Assembly: GCF_012273895.1 (NCBI RefSeq)
Contig: NC_052117.1
Location: 8,998,406-9,062,405 of the forward strand
Length of the DNA: 64,000 nt
Source: Zerene cesonia
Lineage: Eukaryota; Arthropoda; Insecta; Lepidoptera; Pieridae
Direction: 5' to 3'
The first letter of the stretch is position 1. Every line of letters begins with the position of its first letter. Below are positions 24,875 to 37,160 of the stretch, in pieces. The translations under genes and the position numbers were made by a program. The notes under the pieces are model-generated. The model made no database searches, had not been told where the DNA came from, and saw only the letters and a list, made by a program, of their open reading frames with translations.

Positions 24875-25190
24875 ATCATCATCATCATCATCAGCCCATA
24901 TATGTTCCCACTACTGGGACACGGGCCTCCTATGAGTGTTCAGGCCATAATCCATCACGCTGGCCAAGTGCGGGTTGGCAGATGTCACATGTCGTCGAAC
25001 TTGTGATTCTTGGACATGCCGGTTTCCTCACGATGTTTTCCTTCACCGTTTTAAGCAGTGGTGATGTTATCCACATGTGCAAATAAATTGAAAAATCGGT
25101 TTATTTCCTGCACGCTCGCCCGGTCTCGAACCCCGACTATCAATTTCGCAGTCCGAGGTTCTCACCACTGACTGTACTGACATCACTACC
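24875..25190 (-). mobile_element. tRNA-derived SINE family A, near full length
   Basis: On the minus strand the element starts with a tRNA-like head. A box A-like TCAGTGGTGAGAACCTCGG is followed by box B GGTTCGAGACC (25132..25122). The body contains TTCCTGCACGC, CGTGAGGAAACCGGCATGTC, GACATCTGCCAACCCGC and CCCAGTAGTGGGAACATATA. The tail is (GAT)n, seen as an (ATC)n run at 24875..24893. Copies also occur at 30577, 39442 and 56721, with 3' fragments at 40277 and 59566. Confidence 0.85.
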
Positions 25191-25399
25191 ACACTCCAGT
25201 AACATGCCGCTCTACTATCTAACTCCTTTTTCTCCTTTTATATCTCTTCAAAATAATGGGTTCGCTACAGTCGGACGAAATGAATTTATATCGTGAACTG
25301 TTTTTTTGGAAGCAGTGGACAATAACCGCATAGGTTTTATTGGTTTATATAATTATTATGTTGTTGCTGTTATTGTGTGTTCCTTAATCTGTATAACAA

Positions 25400-25538
25400 T
25401 GAATCGCTTAATATATTGTTAAGCTTAAAACTCGAAAACGGCTCGACCAATGCGGCTGTATGTTTTTTGAGGCACAAGGATGATTCTTATGGAGAGAAAA
25501 AAACGTAAGTCTTACGGGTGAAGCCGGAAGGCCGCTAG
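25400..25538 (+). mobile_element. Decayed Helitron-like element
   Basis: AACTCGAAAACGGCTCGACC, GTTTTTTGAGGCACAAGGAT, CTTACGGGTGAAGCCGG and a GCCGCTAG end followed by T match the layout of small Helitron-like elements. The 5' terminus is unclear. Confidence 0.5.
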
Positions 25539-27940
25539 TATTCTAGTAGGAATTTATATAATAACTGCCTGGGTAATACTTTTGGATTGTTTTTCTATCT
25601 AAGTGACATCAAGTAAGCAGATAGATTGCATTATTATCTGCTAACTAAACTATATTTAGAAATTTATGTTATTCAACCTCAATAAATTTAAATGTATATA
25701 GCAGCATATATTAGATACATATGTTTTTCATTTACGGAAAACATGTGAAAGATATAATAATAATGATGGTGTATTTGTAAACTACAAAAGGAAATGCCTA
25801 CAAATAAATACCCAGTTTGGGTTTAAGTTTGTTTGTTTTATATGTTTTATTTTTATATAATTATTATTATATTATGTTTTTGTAAAGTAAGAAAACGCAG
25901 ACCAGGAGCGGAACACACTTCGGCAACTGATATTCCCGGGAAGTAACATCTGATATATTTAAAGTAAATTAGAATTGACATTTATTAGTTAAGTGTGGCT
26001 TAACCAGCAGGCAGCCAGCCAGCCAGCTATTCCAGACGAATAATTATGCTTAGGTAGCTAAATTAAGAATGTTTATTTCTAGGATGTAAGAGTTAATGAG
26101 AATTAAATTCAAGAAAAGGAAACAGAAATATACAATTTGGTACATGAGACATGTTTCCAGTGTAAGCTTTAGTCTAAGCAAATATGATAAACTACATTTT
26201 GATTTTTTTTTAAGAATTCCACCTCAGCTGCAACAATGACTTGCATATTCGATTGTCTAAATTTGTTTAAGAACTCAGCCCTTTAACAGGAAACGAAATA
26301 TGGTAAACAGAATTAATATTATAAAAATTCCTTCGAAACGGGTAAATCACATTAGTCAAGAAAAGCCCACAAATATATCCGAGTTACGAATCAAAGAGTT
26401 ATAATTTCAATGACGTCTACACGCAGGGGGTTACGCACACATTTTTATCAAGTGACGCCGCCCAACCCCCGCCCGACCCCCGGCCGAGGGGTGCGGGGGT
26501 GCGGGTGCGGCGGTGCGGGTGTGCGGGGGGAGTGGGGGTGCAGGGGTGCATAATTACAGCGTACAAACCGAGTTATGGACATTCTGTGGCGTCACGGGGT
26601 TTCACAATTTTTTTCTTTTTTCTAATGATTTGTTGAAGGTTTTCAGGATTAGCAATGCGTGTACATTGATATAATATTTTGGTTGCTGGAGATCTATTGT
26701 ATGTACGTTTCATGTTTTAGTAAACGATTGGTTTTGTATTTTGAAGTACTCTTAGACATGGTATAGAGAATAGAATGAACAGACAAGAAAGCAATTATGA
26801 ATTATTATTTTAACACAGAATTCTTTCAACTTGCTTCTCTTATACGTACGATACAAATTAAATTAAAAAATAGTACAAAATAAACGATATTAAAACTTTA
26901 TATTTGTAAATAAGATTGAAGATTGATTGATCAATTAGCAATTTTATAATTAATTGAATGTATAATTAATTTCACATCAAGAATCTACACGCGATCCACG
27001 ATAATGTTATATTATTTATATGCACATATAAGATTGGTACATAATGTATGTAAAGGTTTGTTTTTTGTATGCGAAATGTAAGACTTGTATAACAATAAAA
27101 ATTATGAAATTTATGTATAGCAACAACACTTTATTTAAATATATTGTAATGCTTCATAGCGTAGCGTAGTGTGATACAATTTAGATTAATTTAAATTAAT
27201 TATAAAGTTTCTAGAAAAATTAAAAAACTATCAAAAACTAAATTCAAATAAATCAAGTTAGCCTAAATTCGATTTACCTACGCCACAGTGCATTTGGGGT
27301 AGCTCCACCAGCCTGCAGCTTAATAAAACTTTATTATAAAACTGTTCACATTTTTGAATAAATAAAATTATTTTTGAATAAATACTAGCTATTTTAAATA
27401 ACACTGAACTTTATCTTTGACACTTGATTTGATGTTAATATCAAGAAATAACCAAGATTTTTCATTTATACCAATAAATAATAGCAAGGAAATTATTCAA
27501 TCTTATACGTTTCTTCTTAATTCATCATAATCGAATATAATATATATGTGAATCTGGATAGTGTGGCGATGTAATAGGTTACATAGTTTTATAATCCTAC
27601 TCACATGTCCAGGACTTGTAAGAACTTTTTTAGAAGGATATATTTTCTTACAGTTCTTAAGTAGGTTTATTATTTTTTAGTTATATAGCACACATACGCT
27701 CTATAAATGAGATATTTTGGAAGAACAAAAGAAAATTTGCCATGAAATGGACGAACGACGCGTCCGAATCCCGCCTCGCGATCCGTTTCTTGCTGATCTT
27801 TAAAAAATTCTCATATTTTTATTTATGTTAGATTATTTGTATCATCAACCGGTTCTAATTAGCTTACTTCAGTTAAACGCTAAATTGTCTGATCTCGAAG
27901 CCTCGTATGCTGTGCCATGTTGCTCAGGTTAAATGTACTA
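25539..27940. other. Intergenic; G-rich island, otherwise nothing recognised
   Basis: AT-rich DNA with one sharp GC island at about 26400..26600 (see the G-rich entry). No exon is recognisable. A tRNA-like hint, GTCCGAATCCCGCCTCGCG near 27770, is too degraded to call. Confidence 0.45.
26487..26548 (+). repeat. G-rich minisatellite with G-quadruplex potential
   Basis: GGGGTGCGGGGGTGCGGGTG and its continuation form imperfect units of (G)nTGC. There are more than four G-tracts of 3 to 6 bases with loops mostly of three bases. A C-rich stretch (CCCAACCCCCGCCCGACCCC) lies just left. The block interrupts AT-rich DNA and is followed by a TAATTACAGC motif. Confidence 0.7.
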
Positions 27941-28072
27941 CTAGCAGTGACCCGCGGTTGAAACCGCGTAAGTCCGTATCCCGTAGGAATATCGGTATAC
28001 AAAGTGCCTGTGTGTTATTTCAGTTGTCCAGCTATCTACGAAGCAAAATAGTATTATTATTCACCACTAGAT
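27941..28072 (-). mobile_element. Lep1-like Helitron, truncated
   Basis: Plus-strand CTAGCAGTGACCCGCGG at the left edge, preceded by A, is the reversed 3' terminus. Blocks AAACCGCGTAAGTCCGTATC, GGAATATCGGTATACAAAG and CAGTTGTCCAGCTATCTACG follow. The 5' half is missing or replaced by unrelated sequence. Confidence 0.7.
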
Positions 28073-28119
28073 GTCAGGAAAAAAAACACGAATAAAACAC
28101 GAATATGACATTTTCTAAA

Positions 28120-28230
28120 AAAGATTCCTAGCTAGATCGATTTATCGCCCCCGAAACCCCCTATATACTAAATTTCATGAAAATCGTTGGAGCCGATTCC
28201 GAGATTCCAATTATATATATATATGATCGT
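28120..28230. repeat. Dispersed repeat fragment with (AT)n end
   Basis: ATTTCATGAAAATCGTTGGA and GCCGATTCCGAGATTCC followed by an (AT)n run look like the start of another lepidopteran interspersed family. Only one copy is in the window, so this rests on general familiarity. Confidence 0.35.
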
Positions 28231-30576
28231 TTAAAGGTATAAGATATGTAATTCTTAGGCCAAAGAACACCATGCTAACGTAAAGATTTCATTGGAAGAT
28301 GGTTTGTTGCGTGGGAGGTTGGTAAGTTCTTGTGTCTATAAAAAAAAATATCTTTAATAGTAAATAACATTACACAAAACCATGAAAGTAAACACATTTC
28401 TTTATTTGGTAATGTGACCACGGATAATATTTATATACATATTTTAAGAGACAATTAAAACGAAAAATCATATGTTCGTTTGTAAAATTTTGACTATAGA
28501 CAAGATTAAAGTACTGACGTTTCTATTACAGTACATTAAATGCAGTAATGTCAGAATTTTTTTAAGATAAGAGTAGGAGGATATTTAAATAAAAAAAAGG
28601 AATAAAAAAATGTTATAAAAAGTAAAAAAAGAGGTATTACGGATTTTGGTCTAGTTTAGATAAAACAAAATATTAAATAGGTTAAAATTTCCAAATGCCA
28701 TTCATTGTACATAGTAAGAATAACATTGAAATAGAAAAATTTTTAAACCTTAATAGACATTATTAATTTTACTTTTCAAAATAAATAGAGAAATTATGAA
28801 ATAACGATAACCTACCAATTTATTAACTACCCCTAATACAATGTGTGTTCATTTAATCTCAGGAACCAATCAAACCTACGCAGATATACAATACTGCTTA
28901 AATAATCTGATGATTGAATCCAATAAAGGATCGAATTTTACTAACCGTAAGTAGTACAGTAGTAGATAACTGTTTTATAATAAAATGCTTACAATCTAAA
29001 CCAAAAATTATACCCATACAATAATATGATTCTAAGCTTCGATAGTTTAATATATTTGGTCACAGTACCTTCACTCAACAAATCTAATCTGTTAATAATC
29101 CATACTTTTAATTGACTCTACCATATAGCATCTAGAAACGTAGTACCTAGTGGTAGATGGTGGTAGAACCTCCCTTATTTTCTTTTAATTCTACGATAAC
29201 ATGACCCATGAATATTGAATAAATTATAAAAATTAGAAAAAAAAAACAGCAGACGTTAAAATGATTTTTGTTTTATTATTTTGCCTCAATTCGCACTACA
29301 ACTCTTATCAGCATATCATTTACTTAGAAACCTAACCTCAGATGAGTTCCGTTTTATCAATCGAAAACTTAATAAAAAATTATGATTCCCCTAAACCTCT
29401 TGAGTTTAAACAAGACAGATTGTCTTTAAAAGCAGCGACATTTTTAAAAATCTATTACAATTACAACTCAATCGAGGATACCTTTGTAAAATAGAAAATA
29501 ACAACAGACTTAAATGAAATGAACCTATATTTAAAGTTTATATCTTTTCAAAAACGGCGAACCACAGGCTGAGTGCTGTTAAACTAACATTTTAACCAAC
29601 CAGTAAGTAACTCGTCTGCTTTTAAACGTTAACAAAGCCTTTGTTTGTGAAAGGTGCACTTGATTTTAGACGAAGCGCGTCTAGTTCATAGTTTCCAGTT
29701 TGGCTTTATGCACTTTTAGTATTTTAAACGTTTATTCAGCTATCGTAACAATGATAACTCTTATACGGTAAAGTAGAAATATGTTCTTAAAGAGAATTCG
29801 TTTAAAATATCACAATTATTTTGTTTTATTTTAATGTATATTCGCAGACATTTGCCGTTACAGCATTTATTATTCAATGCGTATTTGATATTTTTATAAC
29901 AAGTTTAAAACGATTCACTTAATGTTTTAAGCGCAACGAGATCCACCGACAACATTCCTTAATGTATCATCATAAATGTTAAGGTTGAAAGAATGAAGCC
30001 TTGTGTTTTATTTCTACTGATAGTAATATACGACATAATTTCGATAAAGTTTTTTGGCTCCATGTACATCTTATACAGTGCCTATTTTTACTCATACATT
30101 AATTAATAGTAATGTATATAAAATTAATACTTTATAGTTATGAAGATTATTTTCTGCAAGTCGAGCAATGACTGACCATTTAATTGATAAGATCTAGGCA
30201 TATCAATACACCTTAAAAATTGAGGCCTAGAATTTAAGTGTTTGACTGTGGTGTTGTTGATATACCAATTCAATATCATTCAATTCCGAAATCATGAAAT
30301 TACAAGAAAAAGTGATACAAAATTTTTTGTTTTAGGCTTTTGTTTAGACCTTTAAATATAGTGTACTTTCACACAGAATTCTGTCAAAGTGCATACGACA
30401 TATAACATAACAGGTAACGTTTCAATCAAAAGTAAAATGTTAACAAATAACAACTTTAAAAGTTATGAAATGTATAAAATTCATCCTAAGAGTTTTATGC
30501 AATAAAAGCAATAAGTTAGTAATAATAAATTTAAATATCGGTATTCAGTCATGAATCCAAGTATCTGATATTTTAA
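28231..30576. other. Intergenic; no gene seen
   Basis: Long AT-rich stretch without recognised repeats or exons on either strand. Confidence 0.45.
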
Positions 30577-30882
30577 TATCATCATCATCATCGACCCATA
30601 TTTTTCCCCAGCTCATGGACACAGGCATCCCATGAGGGTTTTGTCCATAATCCACCCAGTTGGCGCCGTTGGCAGATGTCAAATGTTGCCGAACTGTTAA
30701 CTTTTAAAAATAGTCTTTGACATGCCGGTTTCTTCATAGTGCGTTCCCTCAACGATCGAGCAAATATGTATATATAGATTAATAGACAATGTGTAAAACA
30801 AACGAAAAACACAATTATTTCTTGCACGCGCACCCTGTATCGAACCTCCGACCTAACCTAACCAATGAGCCTCCGCTACTGC
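30577..30882 (-). mobile_element. tRNA-derived SINE family A, diverged
   Basis: Has the (ATC)n tail, TCGACCCATATTTTTCCCCAG, ATCCCATGAGGGTTTTGTCC, TGGCAGATGTCAAATGTTGC, GACATGCCGGTTTCTTCATA, TTTCTTGCACGCGC and a degraded box B (GTATCGAACCTCCGACC, plus strand). It ends at the ACCAATGAGCCTCCGCTACTG head. Many differences from the 24875 copy show an older insertion. The 81-codon minus frame within it is not a gene. Confidence 0.75.
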
Positions 30883-32149
30883 ATTTATTAAACGTTAAAC
30901 TGAAATTCAATTCTTTTTAGTACATTACTCAACATAAAACATTAAATTTCTATATAATTCCTACATTCAGAGTTAATAGCAAACGTGAAATTCAGGCCCA
31001 TATTTCATCCTCATTATTACATTACAAAACAATTACGCGAAAGCTTTCAAATTACAATGCAATTACAAAAGTACAAAGTCTAAGAAGTCTCGCAACTCCT
31101 ATTAATGTACTGAGAATAGTGGAAAGTTAAGTGTATAATGTGTTAGGAAGGGCCCTCCGAGCGGCGCCGGGCGTCGCGCATGTATGCAGCTCCATTATAC
31201 CGCATACTAATGACAGGCACCCTGATTAAAAACCTCAGTAGAGAGCTAGGCGGAGCTTACGCCCACCACCCCTTCCACGATTTTTTACTCATTAAAAATT
31301 ATACGTATTAATTAATATTAGGTGTGTTTGTTTATGGCTATGTAAACCGGCGAGGTGTGTCGCTAAATTGTGTGCTAAGCTTTACATTGAAACCACACTT
31401 GCAATTATTTATAACTAACCCGACTGGGACGTGGTACCGACGTGTAAGTTTTTTAAAATTTTAATTTGTTCTGGCTTACGGCGGGTACATTGTGACTTTG
31501 GTATACTTAAATGTTTACATTTATTGCAAGAATTCTTTTAACGATATATAATATGTAGTCAATTTAATCTGTCAATTTACAATATTTATTTACAGTATAA
31601 GATTGATACGTATCTTCGTACACGCAATACGAAATCAATAAATTGTTATCAAAGAATACGTAGACAAGAGTTTTTATGAATTTTGTTCAAAATATAAATA
31701 AATTCATATAAAATAAATTAAAAGAAATATATTTGAAATTGTTTCAAAACATTGTTATATGAATTTAACCTGATAAATTTTGATTTAAACCTTCTAATAA
31801 CTATTCCAATAGACTTAAAAGTAAACTATCGCACATTCAATTGAAAATTTCAACTGAAACTCAATGAAACTGATAAAATATGTTAAAACCAATTAATGTC
31901 AATTTAATAGTACATTCACATTACATTTATTACTATAAAGTTATTAAGTCTTATGAATTCTATATGTCGGTTTCCTTAAGGTTCTACTCTTACAGGTGTT
32001 AGCAACTAGATACAAGTATACATAGAGGTAGCTTAAGTTAGATAACAGGAAAGACCTGTTGCTTATCTGAGCTTACAGCGCTTGTCGTAGATTCTCGACA
32101 CTATATAGTACTACTATATTTATTGAGAAGTTTTCAACAAATACAGTTT
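30883..32149. other. Intergenic with a GC-richer island
   Basis: About 31140..31500 stands out. It has GGGCCCTCCGAGCGGCGCCG, a CATTATACCGCATACTAATG stretch, AATTAATATTAGG and TGTTTGTTTATGGC within AT-rich surroundings. It resembles an enhancer-like conserved block, but no conservation data are available. The remainder is AT-rich. Confidence 0.35.
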
Positions 32150-32210
32150 CGCATTCGCATGGGTTGTGGTGATCGTTTACCATCAGGCGAATCGTCAGGT
32201 CAGTTGCCTG
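32150..32210 (+). repeat. Repeat family B, 3' fragment
   Basis: GTTGTGGTGATCGTTTACCA followed by TCAGGCGAATCGTCAGG is the 3' end of family B (GTGGTAGCGCTTACCATCAGGCG in the full copy). Confidence 0.45.
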
Positions 32211-32609
32211 TTATAACATAACAAAAATTAACCATAAGAAATTGAAAACAACTGAATCATGGTGTATAAGCGAATTGTGTAGTCTTTATTACAAAATATT
32301 TACAGCCTCTAAGATCTTGATATAGAAAATGTAAAATGTTTAGAATTATCAACAAAAATGTTCATTGTAATATGTGACGCCAATAGCTCATTTAGCAAAT
32401 AAAATGTTGCTACTCTTGTGATAAAATAAATCACAGAATATGAATAAAATAAAAAAAGAAGATTTAATTGAGATTAATCTAGATACTAAAAAGAGTACCT
32501 ACTATAAGTCTAAGTACTATTACCTACTTTATATTATAAAGTGTAAGTAGGTAGGCAATAACTATTTATGAATCCAATGTTTATTTGAAACATACTTCTG
32601 TTTAATAAA

Positions 32610-32940
32610 TCTTGTTTGTGGTACGAATTGGGCCAGATCGCACCGAGGAAGTACCACACCCCCACTAAAGACCATCGTGAAGTAGCATTCTGCTGTGTTT
32701 CTTTCGGTGAGTGGGGGAGCCGGAGACCCATTTCCTTTTCCTTACCCTTCCCAGTCCTTGCCTTTATTCCTCTCGCCAACCCTTTCTTAATGTCTTCCCA
32801 ATTTAAAGTCGGCAATCCATTTGTAGAGGCGTACGGTCTGCAATGGACTTTAAGCCTCTGTAAATGTTCATGAGCGGTGGTAGCGCTTACCATCAGGCGT
32901 CCTACCAGCTCCATTGTCGACTATGACATCAAAAAAAAAA
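32610..32940 (+). repeat. Repeat family B, most complete copy
   Basis: Runs from GGCCAGATCGCACCGAGGAA through CACTAAAGACCATCGTG, TTCGGTGAGTGGGGGAGCC, TTCCTTTTCCTTACCCTTCC, GTCGGCAATCCATTTG, ATGTTCATGAGCGGTGGT and TTACCATCAGGCGTCCTACC to ATGACATC plus a run of ten A residues. The A tail suggests an RNA-copied element with its 3' end on the right. Open frames of 85 and 126 codons inside it are chance; no reverse transcriptase or transposase motif is seen. Confidence 0.75.
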
Positions 32941-33537
32941 CACAGCTTATGGTAGTTCCTCGATATTTCATTGTTTCATGAATTTATATGGTTAAAATTT
33001 CATTTGATTTCAGGTCTGTAACACAGACAACAAGTTCACATGAAAATGGGTAAACTACATCAAATATATGGATAAGAAACTCGATTTCACAAAACAGTTA
33101 TCAAAACTATCAGCAAAATTTGTAACAGACGAATCAGAAGCTGAAAAGCATTATGTATTGAGAAAATAATCACATTGTAACAACTAAATCTGTTTGTATG
33201 AACACTCATTAGATAGATAGTTCAACAATAACTCTTGTAAAATATTTTCGAAGCTCCTTATAAAATATATTAATAAGTCTTTTAGAATATTATAATATAC
33301 AGAAGAGAAAGCCATAAATATCGATATTGTTTTCTTACTTTTTCCTGATTTTTGTATTCGTCCTATGGGCATTTAACTTTATGAATTAGGCAAAGATCAA
33401 TCAGGTATTTTTTTAATGTACCTAATGCCGGGATCTAAACCAACCAACTTCACTTTTGCTATCTAACTAATTAATAAATAATAATAAAATCGTTATTTGC
33501 ATAACGCTAAAAGAATTTTTCAAAACAGATCAGTAGT

Positions 33538-33600
33538 TCCTGAGATTAGCGCGTTCAAACAAACAAACTCTTCAGCTTTATAATATGAGTACAGATGTTT
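33538..33600 (-). repeat. Helitron-like 5' fragment
   Basis: CCTGAGATTAGCGCGTTCAA then ACAAACAAACTCTTCAGC matches the right half of the element at 61947..62187. Confidence 0.4.
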
Positions 33601-33675
33601 CGTGCTGTAGGTATACGAGTATAATCTCGTAACAACAAAAATACTTTTTAACCGTTTTCCTGTCACACAATACAA

Positions 33676-33878
33676 TCCTACTAATATTATAAATGCGAAA
33701 GTTTGTAAGGATGTATGTGCGTTTGTTGTGTGCTCTTACACGCAAATACTAATGAATCGATTGCAACAAAATTTGGTACGTAGATACTGGACAACTGGAA
33801 TAACATATAGGCAACTTTTTATCCCGATATTCCTACGCGATACGGACTTACGCGGGTGAAATCGCAGGGCGCAGCTAG
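33676..33878 (+). mobile_element. Lep1-like non-autonomous Helitron, full length
   Basis: A 203-bp copy with 5' TCCTACTAATATTATAAATG and 3' GCGCAGCTAG, sitting between A (33675) and T (33879). Against the 22471 copy it shows small insertions (TTGTGTGCTCTTACACGC) and single changes. Non-coding. Confidence 0.9.
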
Positions 33879-34410
33879 TGATTTATAATAATAATTAATA
33901 ATTCAATATGATACAGTTATTCACACACATTAAAACATCAATGTACTCCTATGAACATTAAGTGCCACCACAATTTCATAAAACAGCTTAGTATAGGGGT
34001 AGCAATGAAGAGGCCTTCAACGGTATTGTTCCTGCTGGAAGTCAAATGTCCCGAGTGAGTCTTGAGTCTGAGTGGCGCGGCGAGTGCCATCGTGTCGATT
34101 GATTGGTTATACGTATCAGGCACACGTGAGTGACTTGCTGACAACTGAGTGTGTGAATATTCATTAGCGGTTTTAGTGTACCTGTTTGGGTACGCGCTGA
34201 TTGTGGTTATCATTTGAAATGTCCATAATTTCTCATACAAGAAAGCCACATTTATAGTTCTTAAAACACAAGTAACAAAGAGTAGCTAAATAATGCGAAT
34301 ACTGAATAGATACGTATGAAGGACTGTAGGTACCCACTCAACCTATAACCAAATGATGACTATATGATGAAGACCCCCGAATTCATTTTCAGGCGCGTCT
34401 TATTTTAATC
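33879..34410. other. Intergenic spacer; no gene seen
   Basis: The 103-codon minus frame at 33938..34249 has no recognisable motif, and its region shows no repeat match. It is left as probable chance. Confidence 0.35.
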
Positions 34411-34560
34411 TATACTAATATTATAAATGTGTGGGTGTAATGTTTTCAAACAAAAACTACTGGACCGATTTCAAATTGTTTCACCATTAGAGAGCTGCAA
34501 GTTCTCTAAGTGACATAGGCTATATATGTAGCACTTATATAATATATGTAGCTGGGAGCT
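34411..34560 (+). mobile_element. Decayed Helitron-like element
   Basis: CTATACTAATATTATAAATG, AAAACTACTGGACCGATTTC, TTTCACCATTAGAGAGCTGC and ATAGGCTATATATGTAGCAC follow the subfamily plan. The GC-rich 3' end is missing. Confidence 0.5.
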
Positions 34561-34914
34561 AATAAGACATATACATAAGCATGCAAACAATAATTTTTGC
34601 GAGTAGATGAAATTTGGAACAATACTGTACTGTACATAAGAATATTCCCATATTATAACTAGTCATCAGAAAAGATGCTTTAAGTACTTACCATAATTAT
34701 CTTATCAGGCACTAGAATGAAACAGAATTGTCCTACAATCTAAATAATTAAATTTGTTGTCTCCGATTTATCACTTGCCCATCGTAACTTTAGATAAACA
34801 CAAAGTTTATTATTCCCACAAATAATCACATGAAACTATTGAAAACTAACTCACAAATCAATTAAAACGAGTATAGATTCCAGCAACGCGATATCGACTG
34901 GCCCACAAAACAAT

Positions 34915-35060
34915 TAATTCTAACCCGCCATGTTGCTTTATACCCGTCGATTGTTTCACGTCGGCCAATAATTAGACCTGCGGTCGGTTCGGCCAATCAC
35001 AGCGCGGCTATATTAGCTGACGTGCCGACAACCGCCAATGGGCTGCAATCATTAATGCAC
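34915..35060. promoter_or_regulatory. CCAAT-bearing GC-richer island
   Basis: Contains CGGCCAATAATTAGACC, CGGCCAATCACAGCGCGG and CCGCCAATGGGC (three CCAAT boxes in the same direction) plus a TAATTA core. It reads like a promoter or enhancer in AT-rich DNA. No transcript start or adjoining exon was found, so its role is unproven. Confidence 0.35.
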
Positions 35061-35143
35061 TTCATTGTTATTGTTCTAAATTTAAATTTGATGGAACACT
35101 GCTTTGATTTGAAAAAGTAGTAAAATAACAGCAAAATTAATAA

Positions 35144-35206
35144 AAATGTTCATAGGTGGTGGTCGCATACCATCAGGTGAATCACCAGCGCCATTACCCG
35201 CTATTA
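35144..35206 (+). repeat. Repeat family B, 3' fragment
   Basis: ATGTTCATAGGTGGTGGTCG then ATACCATCAGGTGAATCACC matches the family B 3' end. Confidence 0.5.
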
Positions 35207-35854
35207 CGTAATATTTCATACCAAATATTACTTAGTAGGCATTATATTATCTATGCTACAACATTAACAACATTTATTTCAAATATCAAATTTATATTTC
35301 AAAATGTAACCTAACAACCCACTCAATTGAAATAACATTTATATAGATAAAATACATAACAAATATTATTGGAATACAATAAAGGTTTATTAGAGAATAG
35401 AGAAAGAGTTAGCATGTAAATATCAAGTCCACGTTTGTATCAACCACAGTAAACGCATACTTATAGATGGACAAAAATTTGGATAATTTAAAATACCTAA
35501 AACCAGCAAATAACCACCCACAAAGTCAAATCACCAATTTGTAAGATAAATGTTTTATGTGTGTGTGTTTTTCTATGTGTGCATTGTACAATAAAGAGCA
35601 TAGATAAAGTCTATAAAGACAAAGTGCAATACATTGACACTTCGAATCCAATATATATTCTCTCCGACCACACCGACACAAGTGTCGAAGTGTGAGTGGC
35701 CGCGGGCATCCACTGACACTCATTAGCGAGCTGTCCAAACTCGTTATAAGTTGACACTGCCATCTACACAGGGCCACCAACGGGGATATTATCTTTTTAA
35801 TAAATTTTATTCCATACTTAATACTAAGAGAACGTTTTTGTTTATTATGATTTA
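35207..35854. other. Intergenic; no gene seen
   Basis: AT-rich. A GC-richer stretch at about 35640..35780 (CACCGACACAAGTGTCGAAG) gives an 84-codon minus frame with no family motif. Confidence 0.35.
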
Positions 35855-36054
35855 CTAGCTGCGCCCCACGGTTTCACCCGCGTAAGTCTGTATCCCGTAA
35901 GAATATCGGTATAAAAAGTTGCCTATATGTTACTCCAGTTGTCCAGCTGTCTATGTACCAAATTTCATTGCAATCGGTTTAGTAGTTTTTGCGTGAAAGA
36001 GCAGCAAACACACACACATCCTTACAAACTTTCGCATTTATAATATTAGTGGGA
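35855..36054 (-). mobile_element. Lep1-like non-autonomous Helitron, full length
   Basis: A 200-bp minus-strand copy. Plus-strand left CTAGCTGCGCCCCACGG is the 3' end and right TATAATATTAGTGGGA is the reversed 5' end. It is flanked by A (35854) and T (36055), the expected AT target. Very close in sequence to the 22471 and 41627 copies. Confidence 0.9.
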
Positions 36055-36390
36055 TTTCATAAACTGCCGATTCGATTTGAAGAAGTCAACACATATTTAC
36101 CGTCTAAGACAAGCGGTTAGTAAAATGATATCAAAATTAGTGAATGTTGAAGGTCTGATAGTTCTATAGCATGTTCTCAAAGAAGTGCATCATTACAGAA
36201 GCATGTTGGCATATGCAACCTTTTAAATTGTTTTTTTATTTCTATCCCATTTTTTATTTCTAATATTATTCAATTCATAATTTTGCTCCTACTTATACCT
36301 ACCTAATCATAAATTATCGATATATATCTTATATGTAGTTATGTAATCTCGCCTCGTCCCAAAATATATTTATAATAAAACATGCTTCTG

Positions 36391-36553
36391 CTAGCTATTC
36401 CATCCGGCTTCACCCGTGGTACATGTGGCCATTGTCATTCAGTGAAACTATAGCTTTCTAATGGTGGAAGCATTTTAATAATCGGTCTAGTGCTTTTACG
36501 TGAAAAGTAACAAACATACAAAAATAGAAAAATTTCTTTTTTATAAATGTTAG
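36391..36553 (-). mobile_element. Helitron-like element, divergent
   Basis: Plus-strand CTAGCTATTCCATCCGGCTT is the reversed 3' end. CTTTCTAATGGTGGAAGC, TCGGTCTAGTGCTTTTACGT, AGTAACAAACATAC and TATAAATGTTAGTAT follow toward the 5' end. Confidence 0.6.
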
Positions 36554-36984
36554 TATCTCACTTTGTATCTGAAAAAAAAATTCAATGAAAGTCCCATCAC
36601 TCGTATAGATAAATGACCTGAATTACGAAATATTAATTATTTTCATTAAATTTCTTTAGCTTTACAGTAGCGGTACAGCCATTTATTCAATTAATGACCA
36701 GTTTTTTATTTCCATTCAAAAATTAGTCCCTTAATTCGATTGACTAACAAGTCATTATATTATTATTCAAAAAAGCAAAAGACAGAGAATTATTTTTGTC
36801 TGTATTGTATTGATATAAAGCTTTTTCATGTTTTTCCCATAACAATACGACGAAGACGATGTTACAAAGGTCATCTAAAGGGAACATATAGCACGAAAAG
36901 ATCACAATGGAGGGGACTTGTTAGAAAAATAGGAAGCCCTTGTGTACCACCGGAAAAATCTTGAAATAACCATTTTTTACAAAA

Positions 36985-37160
36985 ACTAAACCGCCTACAA
37001 ATTGGAACTGGACCAAATTAAATTGGGACCCCACGGGAGGCATAAGCGATGAAAAAAAAAATCGTCAAAGTCGGTTCAGTCGAAAGCTTTCAAGTAACAA
37101 ACCAAAAATTATAAACAATCGCATTGGAAAATATTTCCTTTTTTTGAAATCGGTTGAAAA
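36985..37160 (-). repeat. Dispersed repeat family D
   Basis: Shares reversed blocks with the copies at 42497 and 48240: AAATTGGAACTGGACCAAAT, TGGGACCCCACGGGAGGCA and CAAAGTCGGTTCAGTCGAAA. The family is the familiar lepidopteran repeat with an ACCGACTTCAAA start and a TGAACCGATTTC centre. Class not determined. Confidence 0.5.

Noticed and set aside
24875..24893. (ATC)n run as a stand-alone microsatellite or CRISPR-like array
   Set aside because: It is the tail of SINE family A and recurs at the same place in other copies; no spaced repeats exist in the window.
32534..32914. 126-codon minus-strand frame, the longest listed
   Set aside because: It lies inside repeat family B. Other copies of the family do not preserve the frame, so it is chance.
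33938..34249. 103-codon minus-strand frame
   Set aside because: No recognised motif or splice context; one of many similar chance frames.
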